Shown piece after piece: positions 8,710-16,989 of a DNA stretch of 64,000 nt. The translations under genes and the position numbers were made by a program. This DNA comes from an uncultured Oscillospiraceae bacterium (GTDB lineage: Bacteria > Bacillota > Clostridia > Oscillospirales > Oscillospiraceae). Location of the stretch: assembly GCA_934589065.1 (NCBI GenBank), contig CAKTNN010000001.1:73648-137647 (forward strand), given 5' to 3'. Under the pieces are notes generated by a model. The model was not told the origin of the DNA, ran no database searches, and saw nothing but the letters and a program-made list of their open reading frames with translations. Every line of letters starts with the position of its first letter. Position 1 is the stretch's first letter.

Positions 8710-8970
8710 ATGTTTAGCAAAGAAGTTGTCGTTCGCTGCGAGTCCGGTCTGCATAACAAGCAGGCTACATACTTCGTGCAGAAGGCAAACGAGTTTGAAA
8801 GCAGCATCTGGCTGGAATCCGGCAATCGAAAGATGAACGCAAAGAGCCTGCTGGGCATTATGTCCCTGGGCATTATCTCCGGCTCTACCGTTACCCTGAG
8901 TGCCGTCGGTTCCGATGAGGAAGCCGCGGTCACTGCACTGGAAGCTCTGCTCCAGCGGGATGTTTATTGA
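8710..8970 (+). CDS. HPr-like phosphocarrier protein
   Basis: 86 residues with the HPr fold pattern. The phosphorylatable His15 is present in GLHNKQA and the regulatory Ser46 in AKSLLGIMSL. In canonical HPr the His motif is GLHARPA; here the Arg17 and Pro18 positions are Lys and Gln. Ser46 conservation suggests it could still be an HPr kinase substrate and CcpA cofactor, while efficient phosphotransfer from enzyme I is less certain. The start is ATG at 8710 with AAGGAG about eight bases upstream; the GTG at 8701 is too close to it. It has its own promoter and terminator, so it is monocistronic. Confidence 0.85.
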   Translation: MFSKEVVVRCESGLHNKQATYFVQKANEFESSIWLESGNRKMNAKSLLGIMSLGIISGSTVTLSAVGSDEEAAVTALEALLQRDVY

Positions 8971-8983
8971 TTGAACCATCGTC

Positions 8984-9024
8984 AGCCGCCTCTTTGCCAA
9001 ACGCGAAAGAGGCGGCTCTTTTTT
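8984..9024 (+). terminator. Rho-independent terminator after the HPr-like gene
   Basis: A perfect 12-base stem (agccgcctcttt / aaagaggcggct at 8984-8995 and 9007-9018) with an 11-base loop is followed by a run of T. It ends only about ten bases before uvrC. Confidence 0.9.
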
Positions 9025-9031
9025 GAAAACC

Positions 9032-10855
9032 ATGACATTTGATGAATTAAAAGACAAGGCCCTGTCCCTGCCCTACGCACCGGGCGTATACATTATGCGG
9101 GATAAAACCGATAAGGTTATCTACGTGGGCAAGGCCAAAAAGCTGAAAAATCGGGTCAGCCAATATTTTCAGGATACCGCCTCCCACACGCCAAAAACCA
9201 GAATGATGGTCAGCAAAATTGACCATTTCGATACCATTGTGGCTGCCAGCGAGTTTGAAGCGCTGGTTCTGGAGTGCTCCCTCATAAAGCGCTATATGCC
9301 CAAGTATAACATCCTTTTGAAGGATGATAAGGGCTACCCCTATCTCCGCCTGGACCGACGGGAGATTTACCCCACCATTACCATCGTATCCAAAATTGCC
9401 GATGACGGAGCGGAATACTTTGGCCCTTACGGCAGCCGCGGGGTAACCCACAGCCTGCTGGAAGCGGTGCTTATGACCTTAAAGCTTCCCCGGTGCTCCC
9501 GGCAGTTTCCCCGGGATGTGGGCAAGGACCGCCCCTGCCTCAACTACCACATGAACCAATGTGAGGGCTGGTGCCAGGAGAATAAAAGCGCCATTGCCTA
9601 CCGGGAACGGATCGAGCAGGCCCGGCAGCTATTAAAGGGAAACTATAAGTCCGTTGCCGAAACCATCCGCACGGAGATGCTTGCCGCAGCGGACAATCTG
9701 GAATTTGAGGTGGCTGCCGCCCTGCGGGATCGCCTCACTGCGGTGGAGTCTCTGGGGCAGAAGCAGCTGGTTACTGCCGGAAGCCTTGCCGATACCGATG
9801 TTGTCGGCTACGGGGAAACGGAGGCCAAAGCCTGCTTTGCCGTGCTCCATTTCAGCGGAGGAAACCTGCTGGACAAGGACTACGATGTATTCCCCAGGCC
9901 GGATAACCCCCAAGAGGCGGTATCCAGCCTGATGAAGCAGTATTATATCGCCCGGGGACTTGCCCCCAAAATCGTGCTGCTGCCCTTTGAACTGGAGGAC
10001 AGCGAGCTGTTTTCCCAGCTCATGGAGCAGCAGTTCGGGCGGAAAAGCAAAATCCGCATCCCCCAAAAAGGGGACAATATGCGTCTGGTAGAGCTGGCAA
10101 ATAAAAATGCCTTTGAAGAGGCCCAGCGGCTGACCGACAAGGAAGAGCGGCTGAATGCCACGCTGGTGACCCTTGGGAAAATGCTGGCAATTCCCACCCC
10201 AAGCCGCATGGAATCCTTTGATATTTCCAATATTTCCGGCACGGATATTGTTGCCAGCATGGTGGTATTCCAGGATGGAAAGCCCAGAAAGAGCGATTAC
10301 AAACGCTTTAAGATTGAGGATCTTCCCGGTCAGGATGACTACGCCTCCATGCATGAGGTGGTTACCCGCCGCTTTGTCCACTATAAAGCAGGGGACAAGG
10401 GCTTTGATGCCGCCCCGGACATTCTGCTTATCGATGGTGGCGTGAATCATGCCAATGTGGCACTGGAGGCCCTGAGAGCGCTGAGCCTGTCCTTCCCGGT
10501 ATTCGGAATGGTCAAGGATGATCGTCACCGCACCAGGGCACTGGTGACCCCAGAGGGACAAGAAATTCGCATTGATAACAATCAAGCGATTTTTTCCCTC
10601 ATCGGCTCCATTCAGGAGGAAACCCACCGCTTTGCCATTACCTACCACCGGCAGCTTCGCTCGAAACGCCTGCGGTATTCCGAGCTGGACACAATCCCCG
10701 GTATCGGCCCAAAACGGAAGCAGGAGCTTTTGAAAGCCTTTGGTTCCTTAACCGCCATGGGCCAGGCTACGCTGCCGGAACTGGAGCGTAGCCTGCCCAA
10801 GGATGCGGCTGCCGCCGTGTATCAGCACTTCCGGGAGAAGAATTCTGACAAATAG
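9032..10855 (+). CDS. uvrC: Excinuclease ABC subunit UvrC
   Basis: 607 residues. The GIY-YIG nuclease domain is at the N-terminus (GVYIM ... VIYVGKAKKLKNR), a UVR motif lies near residues 200-240, the RNase H-like 5'-incision domain has ESFDISNISG, and a helix-hairpin-helix is at the C-terminus (IPGIGPKRKQELLKAFGS). UvrC cuts on both sides of lesions in nucleotide excision repair. The start is set at ATG 9032 (MTFDELKDKALSLP, the usual family beginning); TTG at 9023 is possible. No good ribosome binding site is seen because the HPr terminator abuts the gene. Confidence 0.95.
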   Translation: MTFDELKDKALSLPYAPGVYIMRDKTDKVIYVGKAKKLKNRVSQYFQDTASHTPKTRMMVSKIDHFDTIVAASEFEALVLECSLIKRYMPKYNILLKDDKGYPYLRLDRREIYPTITIVSKIADDGAEYFGPYGSRGVTHSLLEAVLMTLKLPRCSRQFPRDVGKDRPCLNYHMNQCEGWCQENKSAIAYRERIEQARQLLKGNYKSVAETIRTEMLAAADNLEFEVAAALRDRLTAVESLGQKQLVTAGSLADTDVVGYGETEAKACFAVLHFSGGNLLDKDYDVFPRPDNPQEAVSSLMKQYYIARGLAPKIVLLPFELEDSELFSQLMEQQFGRKSKIRIPQKGDNMRLVELANKNAFEEAQRLTDKEERLNATLVTLGKMLAIPTPSRMESFDISNISGTDIVASMVVFQDGKPRKSDYKRFKIEDLPGQDDYASMHEVVTRRFVHYKAGDKGFDAAPDILLIDGGVNHANVALEALRALSLSFPVFGMVKDDRHRTRALVTPEGQEIRIDNNQAIFSLIGSIQEETHRFAITYHRQLRSKRLRYSELDTIPGIGPKRKQELLKAFGSLTAMGQATLPELERSLPKDAAAAVYQHFREKNSDK

Positions 10856-10867
10856 CGCTTTTTGCGC

Positions 10868-11122
10868 CATTGCAGTCCGCCCCCTCGCGATGACGGCTTG
10901 GGTGCAATCTCGGATGTAGTAGATCGCGTCAGCCGGAACAAGGGGAAGATTCCCACGGCAGTGACATCGGTCACTGCCTCGGAATGACGGAAGAAGTGTC
11001 ATTGCGAGCCACTACGCCCGCGGGCGTGTACAGAGTACAACTGCCGAAGGCGGCTCTTAGCGCGAGTAGTCCGCTTTCCTGGTGTGGTGACCGAAGGGAA
11101 AGCCTTTGGGTGCAATCTCGCC
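10868..11122. repeat. REP-like repeat cluster between uvrC and rsmD
   Basis: The 341-base gap holds no gene but at least two degenerate copies of the intergenic repeat seen at 5131-5230. Landmarks are gtgcaatctcgg at 10911-10922, gtcattgcgag at 10998-11008, ctgccgaaggcggctcttag at 11041-11060 (inverted relative to 5156-5183) and gtgcaatctcgcc at 11110-11122. A short perfect palindrome-like stretch, cagtgacatcggtcactg, lies at 10959-10976. Confidence 0.65.
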
Positions 11123-11196
11123 TTCACCGGCAAGGGAAAACAGTATGTCCTACTGTATAAAATCCGAAAAACAGGAAAGAATTGGGAGAAACGACT

Positions 11197-11754
11197 ATGC
11201 GCGTGATTACAGGAAAAGCCAAGGGCATTTCTTTGAAGACCCCCCAGGGGATGCTGACCCGTCCCACGGCGGATCGGGTGAAGGAAGCCCTGTTTAGCAT
11301 TATCCGCTTCGATGTACCCGGCGCTAGGGTGCTGGACTTATTCGGCGGAACCGGGCAGCTGGGCATAGAGGCCCTGAGCCAGGGGGCAAAGAGCGCCGTA
11401 TTTGTAGACGCCCGGGAGGATGCCTGCGCCCTCATCCGGGAAAATCTGAAGCGTACCCACCTGGAAGGGGAGGGGCGCGTTGTCCGCAGCGATTACCTGG
11501 AATACCTGAAAAGAACCCGGGGGCAATTTGATATCATCTTTCTGGATCCCCCTTATGCAGAGGTTTTTCTGGAAACCGCTCTGAATCAGATAACAGAAAT
11601 TGACATTTTGCATTCGGGTGGTATAATAGTCACGGAACGCCCTGTCGGTAAGGAATTAACTCAGACTTTCCCGGGCTACAGCCGTTCCAAAGACTATAAA
11701 TACGGAAAAACGCTTCTCGCCATCTACGCCAAGGACGAAGCGCAGGAAGATTAA
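11197..11754 (+). CDS. rsmD: 16S rRNA (guanine966-N2)-methyltransferase RsmD
   Basis: 185 residues, Rossmann-type methyltransferase. The SAM-binding motif VLDLFGGTGQLG is near residue 47 and the catalytic amino-methyltransferase motif DPPY (FLDPPYAEVF) near residue 115. RsmD methylates G966 of 16S rRNA. The start is ATG at 11197 (MRVITGKAKG, the conserved beginning) with GGGAGA upstream; the TTG at 11182 is not needed. It lies three bases before coaD, an arrangement found throughout bacteria. Confidence 0.94.
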   Translation: MRVITGKAKGISLKTPQGMLTRPTADRVKEALFSIIRFDVPGARVLDLFGGTGQLGIEALSQGAKSAVFVDAREDACALIRENLKRTHLEGEGRVVRSDYLEYLKRTRGQFDIIFLDPPYAEVFLETALNQITEIDILHSGGIIVTERPVGKELTQTFPGYSRSKDYKYGKTLLAIYAKDEAQED

Positions 11755-11757
11755 CCT

Positions 11758-12255
11758 ATGAAAACAGCCATCTATCCGGGCTCATTCGACCCGGTTACCA
11801 GCGGTCACCTGGATATCATTCGCCGGTCTGCCAATATCTTTGACCGTCTGATTGTCTGCGTCATGGTAAACGCCGGCAAGCACCCTATGTTTTCCCTGGA
11901 AGAGCGGGTAGCGCTCATCCGCAGAGTCACCGCAGATCTTCCCAATGTGGAGGTAGACGGCTCCAGTGAGCTCCTGGCTGAGTACGCCCGGCGGAGGGGC
12001 AGCTGTGTGGTGGTCAAGGGGCTGCGGGCAGGCTCCGATTTTGAAAACGAATTTCAAATGGCGCTGATCAATCACAAAATTAACCCGGAACTGGACACCA
12101 TGTTCCTCACCGCCAGCAGCCAATACATGTATCTCAGCTCCAGCCTGGTAAAAGAACTGGGCTCCTACAATGCCGATTTGAAGGATTTTATCCCGGAAGA
12201 AATCATTCCTGATTTCCGCCGGCGGCTGGAAGAGCAGAACCAATCAAGGAAATGA
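11758..12255 (+). CDS. coaD: Phosphopantetheine adenylyltransferase CoaD
   Basis: 165 residues. The nucleotidyltransferase motif is YPGSFDPVTSGHLDII at residues 5-20, and the second signature is YLSSSLVKEL near 124-133. CoaD transfers AMP from ATP to 4'-phosphopantetheine, the penultimate step of coenzyme A synthesis. It is coupled with rsmD upstream and followed after 18 bases by a coiled-coil gene. Confidence 0.95.
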   Translation: MKTAIYPGSFDPVTSGHLDIIRRSANIFDRLIVCVMVNAGKHPMFSLEERVALIRRVTADLPNVEVDGSSELLAEYARRRGSCVVVKGLRAGSDFENEFQMALINHKINPELDTMFLTASSQYMYLSSSLVKELGSYNADLKDFIPEEIIPDFRRRLEEQNQSRK

Positions 12256-12273
12256 ACTTAGGAGGATTACGAT

Positions 12274-12792
12274 ATGAGCAGCAATATTGAAGATATCATC
12301 GGCTCCCTGTACGACATGGTGCAGGATGCCAGAACCATGCCTTTGGCAGCGGATAAGTGCATCCTGGAGCGGGATCGGGTTCTGGATATGCTGGACGAGG
12401 TTATCGCCCAGATGCCCGGGGAGCTGAAGCAGTCCCGTACCATTGTGGAGTCCAGAAATGAGCTCATCAATCAGGCCCGCCGGGAGGCTGAGGGGATCCT
12501 CCGTCAGGCACAGGAGCAGGCCAAGGCTTTGGTGACCAAGGAAGCCGTCTACGAAGAAGCCAAAAAGCGCAGCGAGGAAATGATCGCCCAGACCCAAAAC
12601 CGGATTGCCCAGCTTCGCAAGGCCGGAAACGACTACATGGATGATGCCCTGCGCCAGACCGAGGAGACCATCGCCCAGGCGCTGAGCGACGTTCGGGATA
12701 CCCGGATGAAGTTCCGTACCGTAACCGAAGCCCAGGAGCAGCAGCAAGCCCAGCAGCCTCAGCGCAAGGCCAACGTAGACGTAGAAATGTAA
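12274..12792 (+). CDS. Conserved coiled-coil protein downstream of coaD
   Basis: 172 residues, mostly helical, with a long Ala/Glu/Gln/Arg-rich coiled coil from about residue 60 to 135 (EAEGILRQAQEQAKALVTKE). No membrane segment or catalytic motif is seen. The middle resembles the ATP-synthase-b/DivIVA type of coiled coil, and homologues beside coaD in Clostridia are usually annotated simply as ATPase-like. The role is unknown; position in the rsmD-coaD operon is the only context. AGGAGG precedes the ATG. Confidence 0.75.
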   Translation: MSSNIEDIIGSLYDMVQDARTMPLAADKCILERDRVLDMLDEVIAQMPGELKQSRTIVESRNELINQARREAEGILRQAQEQAKALVTKEAVYEEAKKRSEEMIAQTQNRIAQLRKAGNDYMDDALRQTEETIAQALSDVRDTRMKFRTVTEAQEQQQAQQPQRKANVDVEM

Positions 12793-12805
12793 TTCAGAAC
12801 AATGC

Positions 12806-12886
12806 AGCGGAAGCAGCCGGTCGCCGGTTTGCTTCCGCTTTCTGTTTCTAAAGAATCCGTAAGTTCATCTTGCGGATTCTTTTTTA
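12806..12886 (+). terminator. Tandem terminator hairpins
   Basis: The first stem is agcggaagca/tgcttccgct (12806-12815, 12830-12839); the second is agaatccg/cggattct (12852-12859, 12873-12880) followed by a run of six T. Together they end the rsmD-coaD transcript. Confidence 0.8.
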
Positions 12887-12928
12887 CTCCTCCGGCGCAT
12901 AGACTTGGGCGAAAGGGGAGTGGGGCAA

Positions 12929-13357
12929 ATGCTGGTCAATCATAAACCTACGGGGGTTGCCTCCGGTATGGCAGGCGGGCTTGCCGCAGGAACTGCTGCC
13001 GCCTTTGGCCTGACGCTGCTGCTGGGCGGTATCCTGGCGTTTTTTATCAGCAGGGAAGTCGTCCGTCAGGAGAACCTGGGCTATGGGGTTATGGCGATTC
13101 TGTTCCTTGCGGGCGCATTGGGTTTTTCCGTAGCCTACAGGCGCATTCAGCGAAGACGGCTTCTGGTTTTTCTGCTTTCGGCAGCTGCCTTTCTCGTCAG
13201 TCTGACGGCGCTTACGGCGCTGTTTTTCGGCGGGCAATTTGAAGGGATTTTCCCTACGGCAATGCTGATAATTGGGGGGAGCGGCACGGCTTTTCTTCTC
13301 TCGATGCGGCGGGAATCCGGCGCAAAACACCGAAAAATCCGAAAGCAAATTCGTTAA
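12929..13357 (+). CDS. TIGR04086-type small membrane protein
   Basis: 142 residues with four hydrophobic segments (about 13-37, 48-66, 76-98, 103-122) and a basic C-terminus. The gly-rich first helix (SGMAGGLAAGTAAAFGLTLLLGG) and four-helix layout resemble the TIGR04086 family of Clostridia, whose function is unknown. The start is ATG at 12929 with AGGGGAG upstream; a TTG at 12905 would precede the ribosome binding site. Confidence 0.65.
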   Translation: MLVNHKPTGVASGMAGGLAAGTAAAFGLTLLLGGILAFFISREVVRQENLGYGVMAILFLAGALGFSVAYRRIQRRRLLVFLLSAAAFLVSLTALTALFFGGQFEGIFPTAMLIIGGSGTAFLLSMRRESGAKHRKIRKQIR

Positions 13358-13681
13358 AATGCACAAAACTGGGGTAGGGGTAAATTTTACTTACCCACGC
13401 CCCAAAATTGCACGTTTTTGTGCAATGACTATTTTTGGCACAAAATTAGGCGTTAATGGTCACAAAACCCGCAAAAACAACAAAAATGTAAAAACGTATG
13501 TTTGCTTATGAACTTTGTTTACATAACAAAATTAACATAAAAATTGTCAGAATCTACAAAAAAATCTATTTTGGCTAATAATACTTGAATTTTTGTAAAA
13601 AACGGAGTATAGTATGTCTGTATTTAAATGCAGTAGAGTCAATTGTATCCTGCACCCTTCTCCCCTGGGGAGGATGCCGCT
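13358..13681. other. AT-rich intergenic region, possible Xer half-site
   Basis: 324 bases with no credible gene. From about 13420 to 13620 it is distinctly more AT-rich than the flanking genes. Sequence at 13517-13526 (gtttacataa) matches, on the minus strand, the XerD-binding half of the Bacillus dif consensus, but the opposite half does not match. The 3' end has GGGGAGG, the ribosome binding site for the next gene. A promoter for the membrane-xerD pair probably lies here, but I cannot single one out with confidence. Confidence 0.4.
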
Positions 13682-14215
13682 ATGAAGCCTTTGCAAAACC
13701 GCCGCAATGGCGGTGTATCTGCCAGGCTTCGGCTGCTTGATCTATTTTGGGTTGCAGGTCTGTGCTTTGGGTTTGCCCTGGGGCGTTTTTGCAGAGCGTT
13801 TCCCGCGCCTGAGGTGTTCGCTTCCGGGCAGGCCGGTTTGTTTGCCGTTGTTTTGCCCCTGGTCTTGGGGCCGATGGCTTCTTTCCTTCTTGCGCTGGTT
13901 TTCCCCTGGCAGATTCTCTTGGCAGTCGCATTTCTCCGGGGCAGCGTCCTGACCTATGTTTGGTGTGTGCTGTGGGGCACGTTTCAGCCGGTGGGGTGGG
14001 TTTTAAGCCCGACCCTATTGTTAGCAGAGCTGTTCATGACTCCCATTCTTTTCTTTCTTTGGCTTCGGCTGCTGCCCGGCTCTCCCGGCGATGCGGTTTC
14101 TGTACTGCTTGTTTGCCTGGCCTTTGCCGCTGCGGCAGGTTTTGTGAGCTATTGTTTGGTTATGCCCCTTTCGGCATTTCTAATAGATGGTGTTTTTGGC
14201 GGGGTTTCCCCTTAA
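13682..14215 (+). CDS. Polytopic membrane protein upstream of xerD
   Basis: 177 residues with about five hydrophobic helices and few charged residues. The start is ATG at 13682 with GGGGAGG eight bases upstream. I do not recognise the sequence with certainty. In Bacillus and many clostridia spoIIM stands close upstream of xerD, and the size and membrane topology are compatible with a diverged SpoIIM, but no diagnostic motif is visible, so that is only a positional guess. It ends 37 bases before xerD. Confidence 0.6.
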   Translation: MKPLQNRRNGGVSARLRLLDLFWVAGLCFGFALGRFCRAFPAPEVFASGQAGLFAVVLPLVLGPMASFLLALVFPWQILLAVAFLRGSVLTYVWCVLWGTFQPVGWVLSPTLLLAELFMTPILFFLWLRLLPGSPGDAVSVLLVCLAFAAAAGFVSYCLVMPLSAFLIDGVFGGVSP

Positions 14216-14252
14216 ATTCACCCAAATTTATAAGGATAGGGTATTTCGGTAC

Positions 14253-15140
14253 ATGCTGAACATTATTCAAGCATACGAGAATTATCTCGTAAAGGTCAAG
14301 CAGGCATCGGAGAATACCATCTCGTCGTATATGCGTGATATTCGGCAGTTCTCCGAATGGATGCAAGTGGGTGGTATTTCCGATATTGTCAATGCCACAC
14401 AAGTGAATATTCGGGACTATCTTGCCGATTTGCAGGCTCGCGGTAAATCGGGCGCAACGGTATCCCGCTGCCTGGCAAGCTTGAAGAATTTCTATGCCTA
14501 TGCCGTTTCCAGTGGATTTCTGGAGGTTTCTCCCGTTCCGGCGGATATCCATGTGCAGCGGGGGGAGAAGAAGCTTCCTCAGATCCTTACCGGCAAGGAA
14601 GTGGAGCTCCTGCTGGCGCAGCCCTCCTGTGTTGATCCCAAGGGCTATCGGGATAAGGCAATGCTGGAAGTCATGTATGCCACCGGAGTGCGCGTTACAG
14701 AGCTCATCAGTCTGAATGTAGAGGATGTCAACCTGGAATTGGGAATTGTCAAGTGCCACAGCGGGAAAAAGTCCCGGGCAATCCCGCTGTATCCGGCTGC
14801 ACAAAAGGCACTCTCCGTCTATTTGTCCGATGTCCGTTCTGCGATGATTTCCGATGTTTCCGAGCAGGCGCTCTTTGTCAATGTAGGCGGTACCCGTATG
14901 AGCCGTCAAGGCTTCTGGAAAATCCTAAAGTATTATCAGGCAAAGGCGGGGATCGAAAAAGAGATCACTCCCCACACCCTGCGCCATAGCTTCGCGGTGC
15001 ATCTTCTGGAAAACGGTGCCGACCTGGGCTCTTTGCAGGAGCTCATGGGCCACAGCGATATCTCTTCCACCCAGATGTATGCCCACATGATCAATCAGAA
15101 GATCAAAAACGTGTATCAAAAGTGCCATCCCAAGGCCTAA
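14253..15140 (+). CDS. xerD: Tyrosine recombinase XerD
   Basis: 295 residues, the standard XerD length. The SAM-like N-terminal domain begins IIQAYENYLVKVKQASENTI. Catalytic residues are visible in order: Arg in ATGVRVTEL, Lys in the beta-hairpin after it, HxxR in HTLRHSFAVHLL, His in LMGHSDISSTQMYAH with the nucleophilic Tyr. XerD with XerC resolves chromosome dimers at dif. The start is ATG at 14253, giving the usual N-terminus. A second recombinase gene (23899) lies 9 kb away across the prophage. Confidence 0.9.
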   Translation: MLNIIQAYENYLVKVKQASENTISSYMRDIRQFSEWMQVGGISDIVNATQVNIRDYLADLQARGKSGATVSRCLASLKNFYAYAVSSGFLEVSPVPADIHVQRGEKKLPQILTGKEVELLLAQPSCVDPKGYRDKAMLEVMYATGVRVTELISLNVEDVNLELGIVKCHSGKKSRAIPLYPAAQKALSVYLSDVRSAMISDVSEQALFVNVGGTRMSRQGFWKILKYYQAKAGIEKEITPHTLRHSFAVHLLENGADLGSLQELMGHSDISSTQMYAHMINQKIKNVYQKCHPKA

Positions 15141-15183
15141 AATAGGGGACGGCAAAGACCTTTCCGGGTCAGAATGACGAAAC

Positions 15184-15244
15184 AATAGCTGCCATTGTAA
15201 ACCGGCGACCGACGTCGCTTATCTGCAATGGCAGCTATTTTTTT
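15184..15244 (+). terminator. Terminator after xerD
   Basis: A perfect 14-base stem (aatagctgccattg at 15184-15197, caatggcagctatt at 15226-15239) encloses a GC-rich loop and is followed by eight T. Confidence 0.85.
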
Positions 15245-15274
15245 GGTTTCTGTTCAGAGAAAAGGGAATATAAA

Positions 15275-15318
15275 CGGCGTGCAATCCGGAAACCGTTGGT
15301 TTCTTGGATTGCACGCCG
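15275..15318 (-). terminator. Hairpin terminator downstream of pfkA
   Basis: A 13-base inverted repeat (cggcgtgcaatcc / ggattgcacgccg) lies 24 bases beyond the pfkA stop codon. Read on the minus strand it is followed by gtttatattc, a modest T tract. It faces the xerD terminator between convergent genes. Confidence 0.65.
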
Positions 15319-15341
15319 ACTTACAGCTCTATGTAGGTTTC

Positions 15342-16313
15342 TTATATGCCGGTCATGGCTGCCAGCACATCCACTTCCATCTGCTGGATGCTCTTATGCA
15401 TAGCCAGGCCTTCGTTAATGTCCACATCGGTAAATGTCCCCTGACGGGTGCAGACAATGCGGTTGGTTTTGCCCTGCAGCAGCAGCTCTACAGCCAGGTA
15501 GCCCATCTTGGTGGCGTTTACGCGGTCACGGCCGGAAGGGGAGCCGCCTCTTTGAATGTGGCCCAGAACAGTCACACGGGGGTCCAGATCGATGGCGTCC
15601 TTGATCTTCGCGGCAATATCCGTTGCTTTCCCGGCGCCCTCTGCCACAACGATCATGTAGTGGGTAAAGCCGTTGAGACGGGCCTGACGGATCTTCTCAA
15701 TCACATCCCGATCAAAATCAATGGGTTCTTCCGGAACCAGAACCGCCGTAGCGCCGCAGGCCAGGCCAACGTACATCGCCAGATATCCGGCGTTGCGGCC
15801 CATAACCTCAACAACGGAGCAGCGCTCATGGGACTGCATGGTGTCTCGAAGCTTATCGATGCACTCAATTGCCGTATTGGCAGCGGTATCAAAGCCGATG
15901 CAGTAGTTGGTGCAGCTGATATCGTTATCGATGGTTCCGGGAATGCCGATCACGTTGATGCCGTACTTGCTCAGAGCCATTGCGCCGCGGAAGGTACCGT
16001 CACCGCCGATGGCAATGATGCTGTCCAGCCCCAGGAATTTGCAGGTGGATACGGCCTTGTGCTGGCCTTCTTCGGTCATGAATTCCTTGCTTCTGGCAGT
16101 GTAGAGGATCGTGCCGCCCCGGTTGATGGTATGGGCCACGCTCTTTTCATCCAGCTTGACAATATCACCGGTAATCAGACCGTTCCAGCCTCTGCGAATG
16201 CCGTAGCACTCCAGACCATGGTAGAGCGCAGTACGGACGACTGCCCGAACGCAAGGGTTCATGCCGGGGGCATCTCCGCCGCTGGTCAGAACACCGATTC
16301 TTTTTACACCCAT
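15342..16313 (-). CDS. pfkA: ATP-dependent 6-phosphofructokinase
   Basis: 323 residues, the length of bacterial PfkA. TSGGDAPGMNP is at the N-terminus, the nucleotide motif is IAIGGDGTFRG, and the catalytic motif is PGTIDNDI. GGDGT and PGTIDND, rather than the GGDDT and PKTIDND of PPi-dependent enzymes, indicate ATP as phosphoryl donor. The enzyme phosphorylates fructose-6-phosphate in glycolysis. CAGGAGG precedes the ATG. The gene is transcribed away from the prophage, whose left end lies 267 bases upstream. Confidence 0.96.
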   Translation of the reverse strand: MGVKRIGVLTSGGDAPGMNPCVRAVVRTALYHGLECYGIRRGWNGLITGDIVKLDEKSVAHTINRGGTILYTARSKEFMTEEGQHKAVSTCKFLGLDSIIAIGGDGTFRGAMALSKYGINVIGIPGTIDNDISCTNYCIGFDTAANTAIECIDKLRDTMQSHERCSVVEVMGRNAGYLAMYVGLACGATAVLVPEEPIDFDRDVIEKIRQARLNGFTHYMIVVAEGAGKATDIAAKIKDAIDLDPRVTVLGHIQRGGSPSGRDRVNATKMGYLAVELLLQGKTNRIVCTRQGTFTDVDINEGLAMHKSIQQMEVDVLAAMTGI

Positions 16314-16579
16314 GATAAGACCTCCTGTCAGGGTTTTTCTATCCCCCTTATTTTAACGAAAAAGCTACGCAAAGTAAAGAGAAATTTCACGTTTCTTCCG
16401 GAAAAATTGCCACTAATTTTGTTTTGTACACTTTTGGCGCCTTTGCGATGCAAATAAGGATTGCGTTTTCTTTTTGATGTAGTGCCATTTATCTGACACG
16501 GGCACCGATCGGCGTCCTCTCGCTCCGTACCAGCTATAAAAGGGGAGGACAGGGAATGAGCTCCCTTGTTTTTATAGAA

Positions 16580-16968
16580 AAACCATAACTTTTCACCCAA
16601 AAAAGGAGGATAAGGAAAAGGTTATAACGCAAAAAGTAAACCAGAACATTTAAGCGAAATCAAGTGGATATAAATAGTTAGGAAAACAGCTGGAAATAAG
16701 TAAAAATCAACTTTTACGGAAGCACAAAAAAGCCAACGCAACAAAAGCGACGGTCTGGAACAACTTATACTATCCGAAAAAGCCATTGACAGAACGGAAA
16801 AAATAAGCTATCCTGAAAATACTCTAATGAAAGGAAAACATTATAAGGACGCCAGGAAAAGCACCTGCAAAGTTGCAGGAACAGGGAAGTTAGGGTAAGC
16901 CGAAAAAGTGGCTTGAAATGGCCTTTGGTAAGGTAGGAATGAACGCAACAAAATAGAAGATTTGTTGC
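16580..16968. repeat. Left 389-bp terminal direct repeat of the prophage
   Basis: Aligns without gaps to 23406-23794, with 11 differences by my count. Positions 16637-16912 (276 bases) are identical to the right copy; all differences lie within about 60 bases of the ends. In the circular phage genome this would be the intergenic region between the coat-protein gene and the pIII-like gene. The copy includes what would be the pIII-like start (ATG GTT), but here the frame meets a stop after two more codons, so it is only a remnant. Contains a promoter-like element (16786-16814) and two copies of aacgcaacaaaa (16735, 16942). Confidence 0.9.
16764..16814. promoter_or_regulatory. Overlapping divergent promoters inside the left repeat
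   Basis: On the plus strand TTGACA (16786-16791) and TATCCT (16809-16814) have a 17-base spacer. On the minus strand the same hexamer read as TGTCAA pairs with TATAAG (16764-16769) at 16 bases. The identical element is in the right repeat at 23590-23640, where the minus-strand promoter would drive the pIII-like gene. In this left copy the minus-strand promoter reads out of the prophage towards pfkA. Confidence 0.5.
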
Positions 16969-16989
16969 ACTGTGCGCTCTTAAAATAGA

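Noticed and set aside
15228..16457. 409-codon plus-strand frame opposite pfkA
   Set aside because: Shadow of pfkA; it runs through both terminator hairpins and has no start signal.
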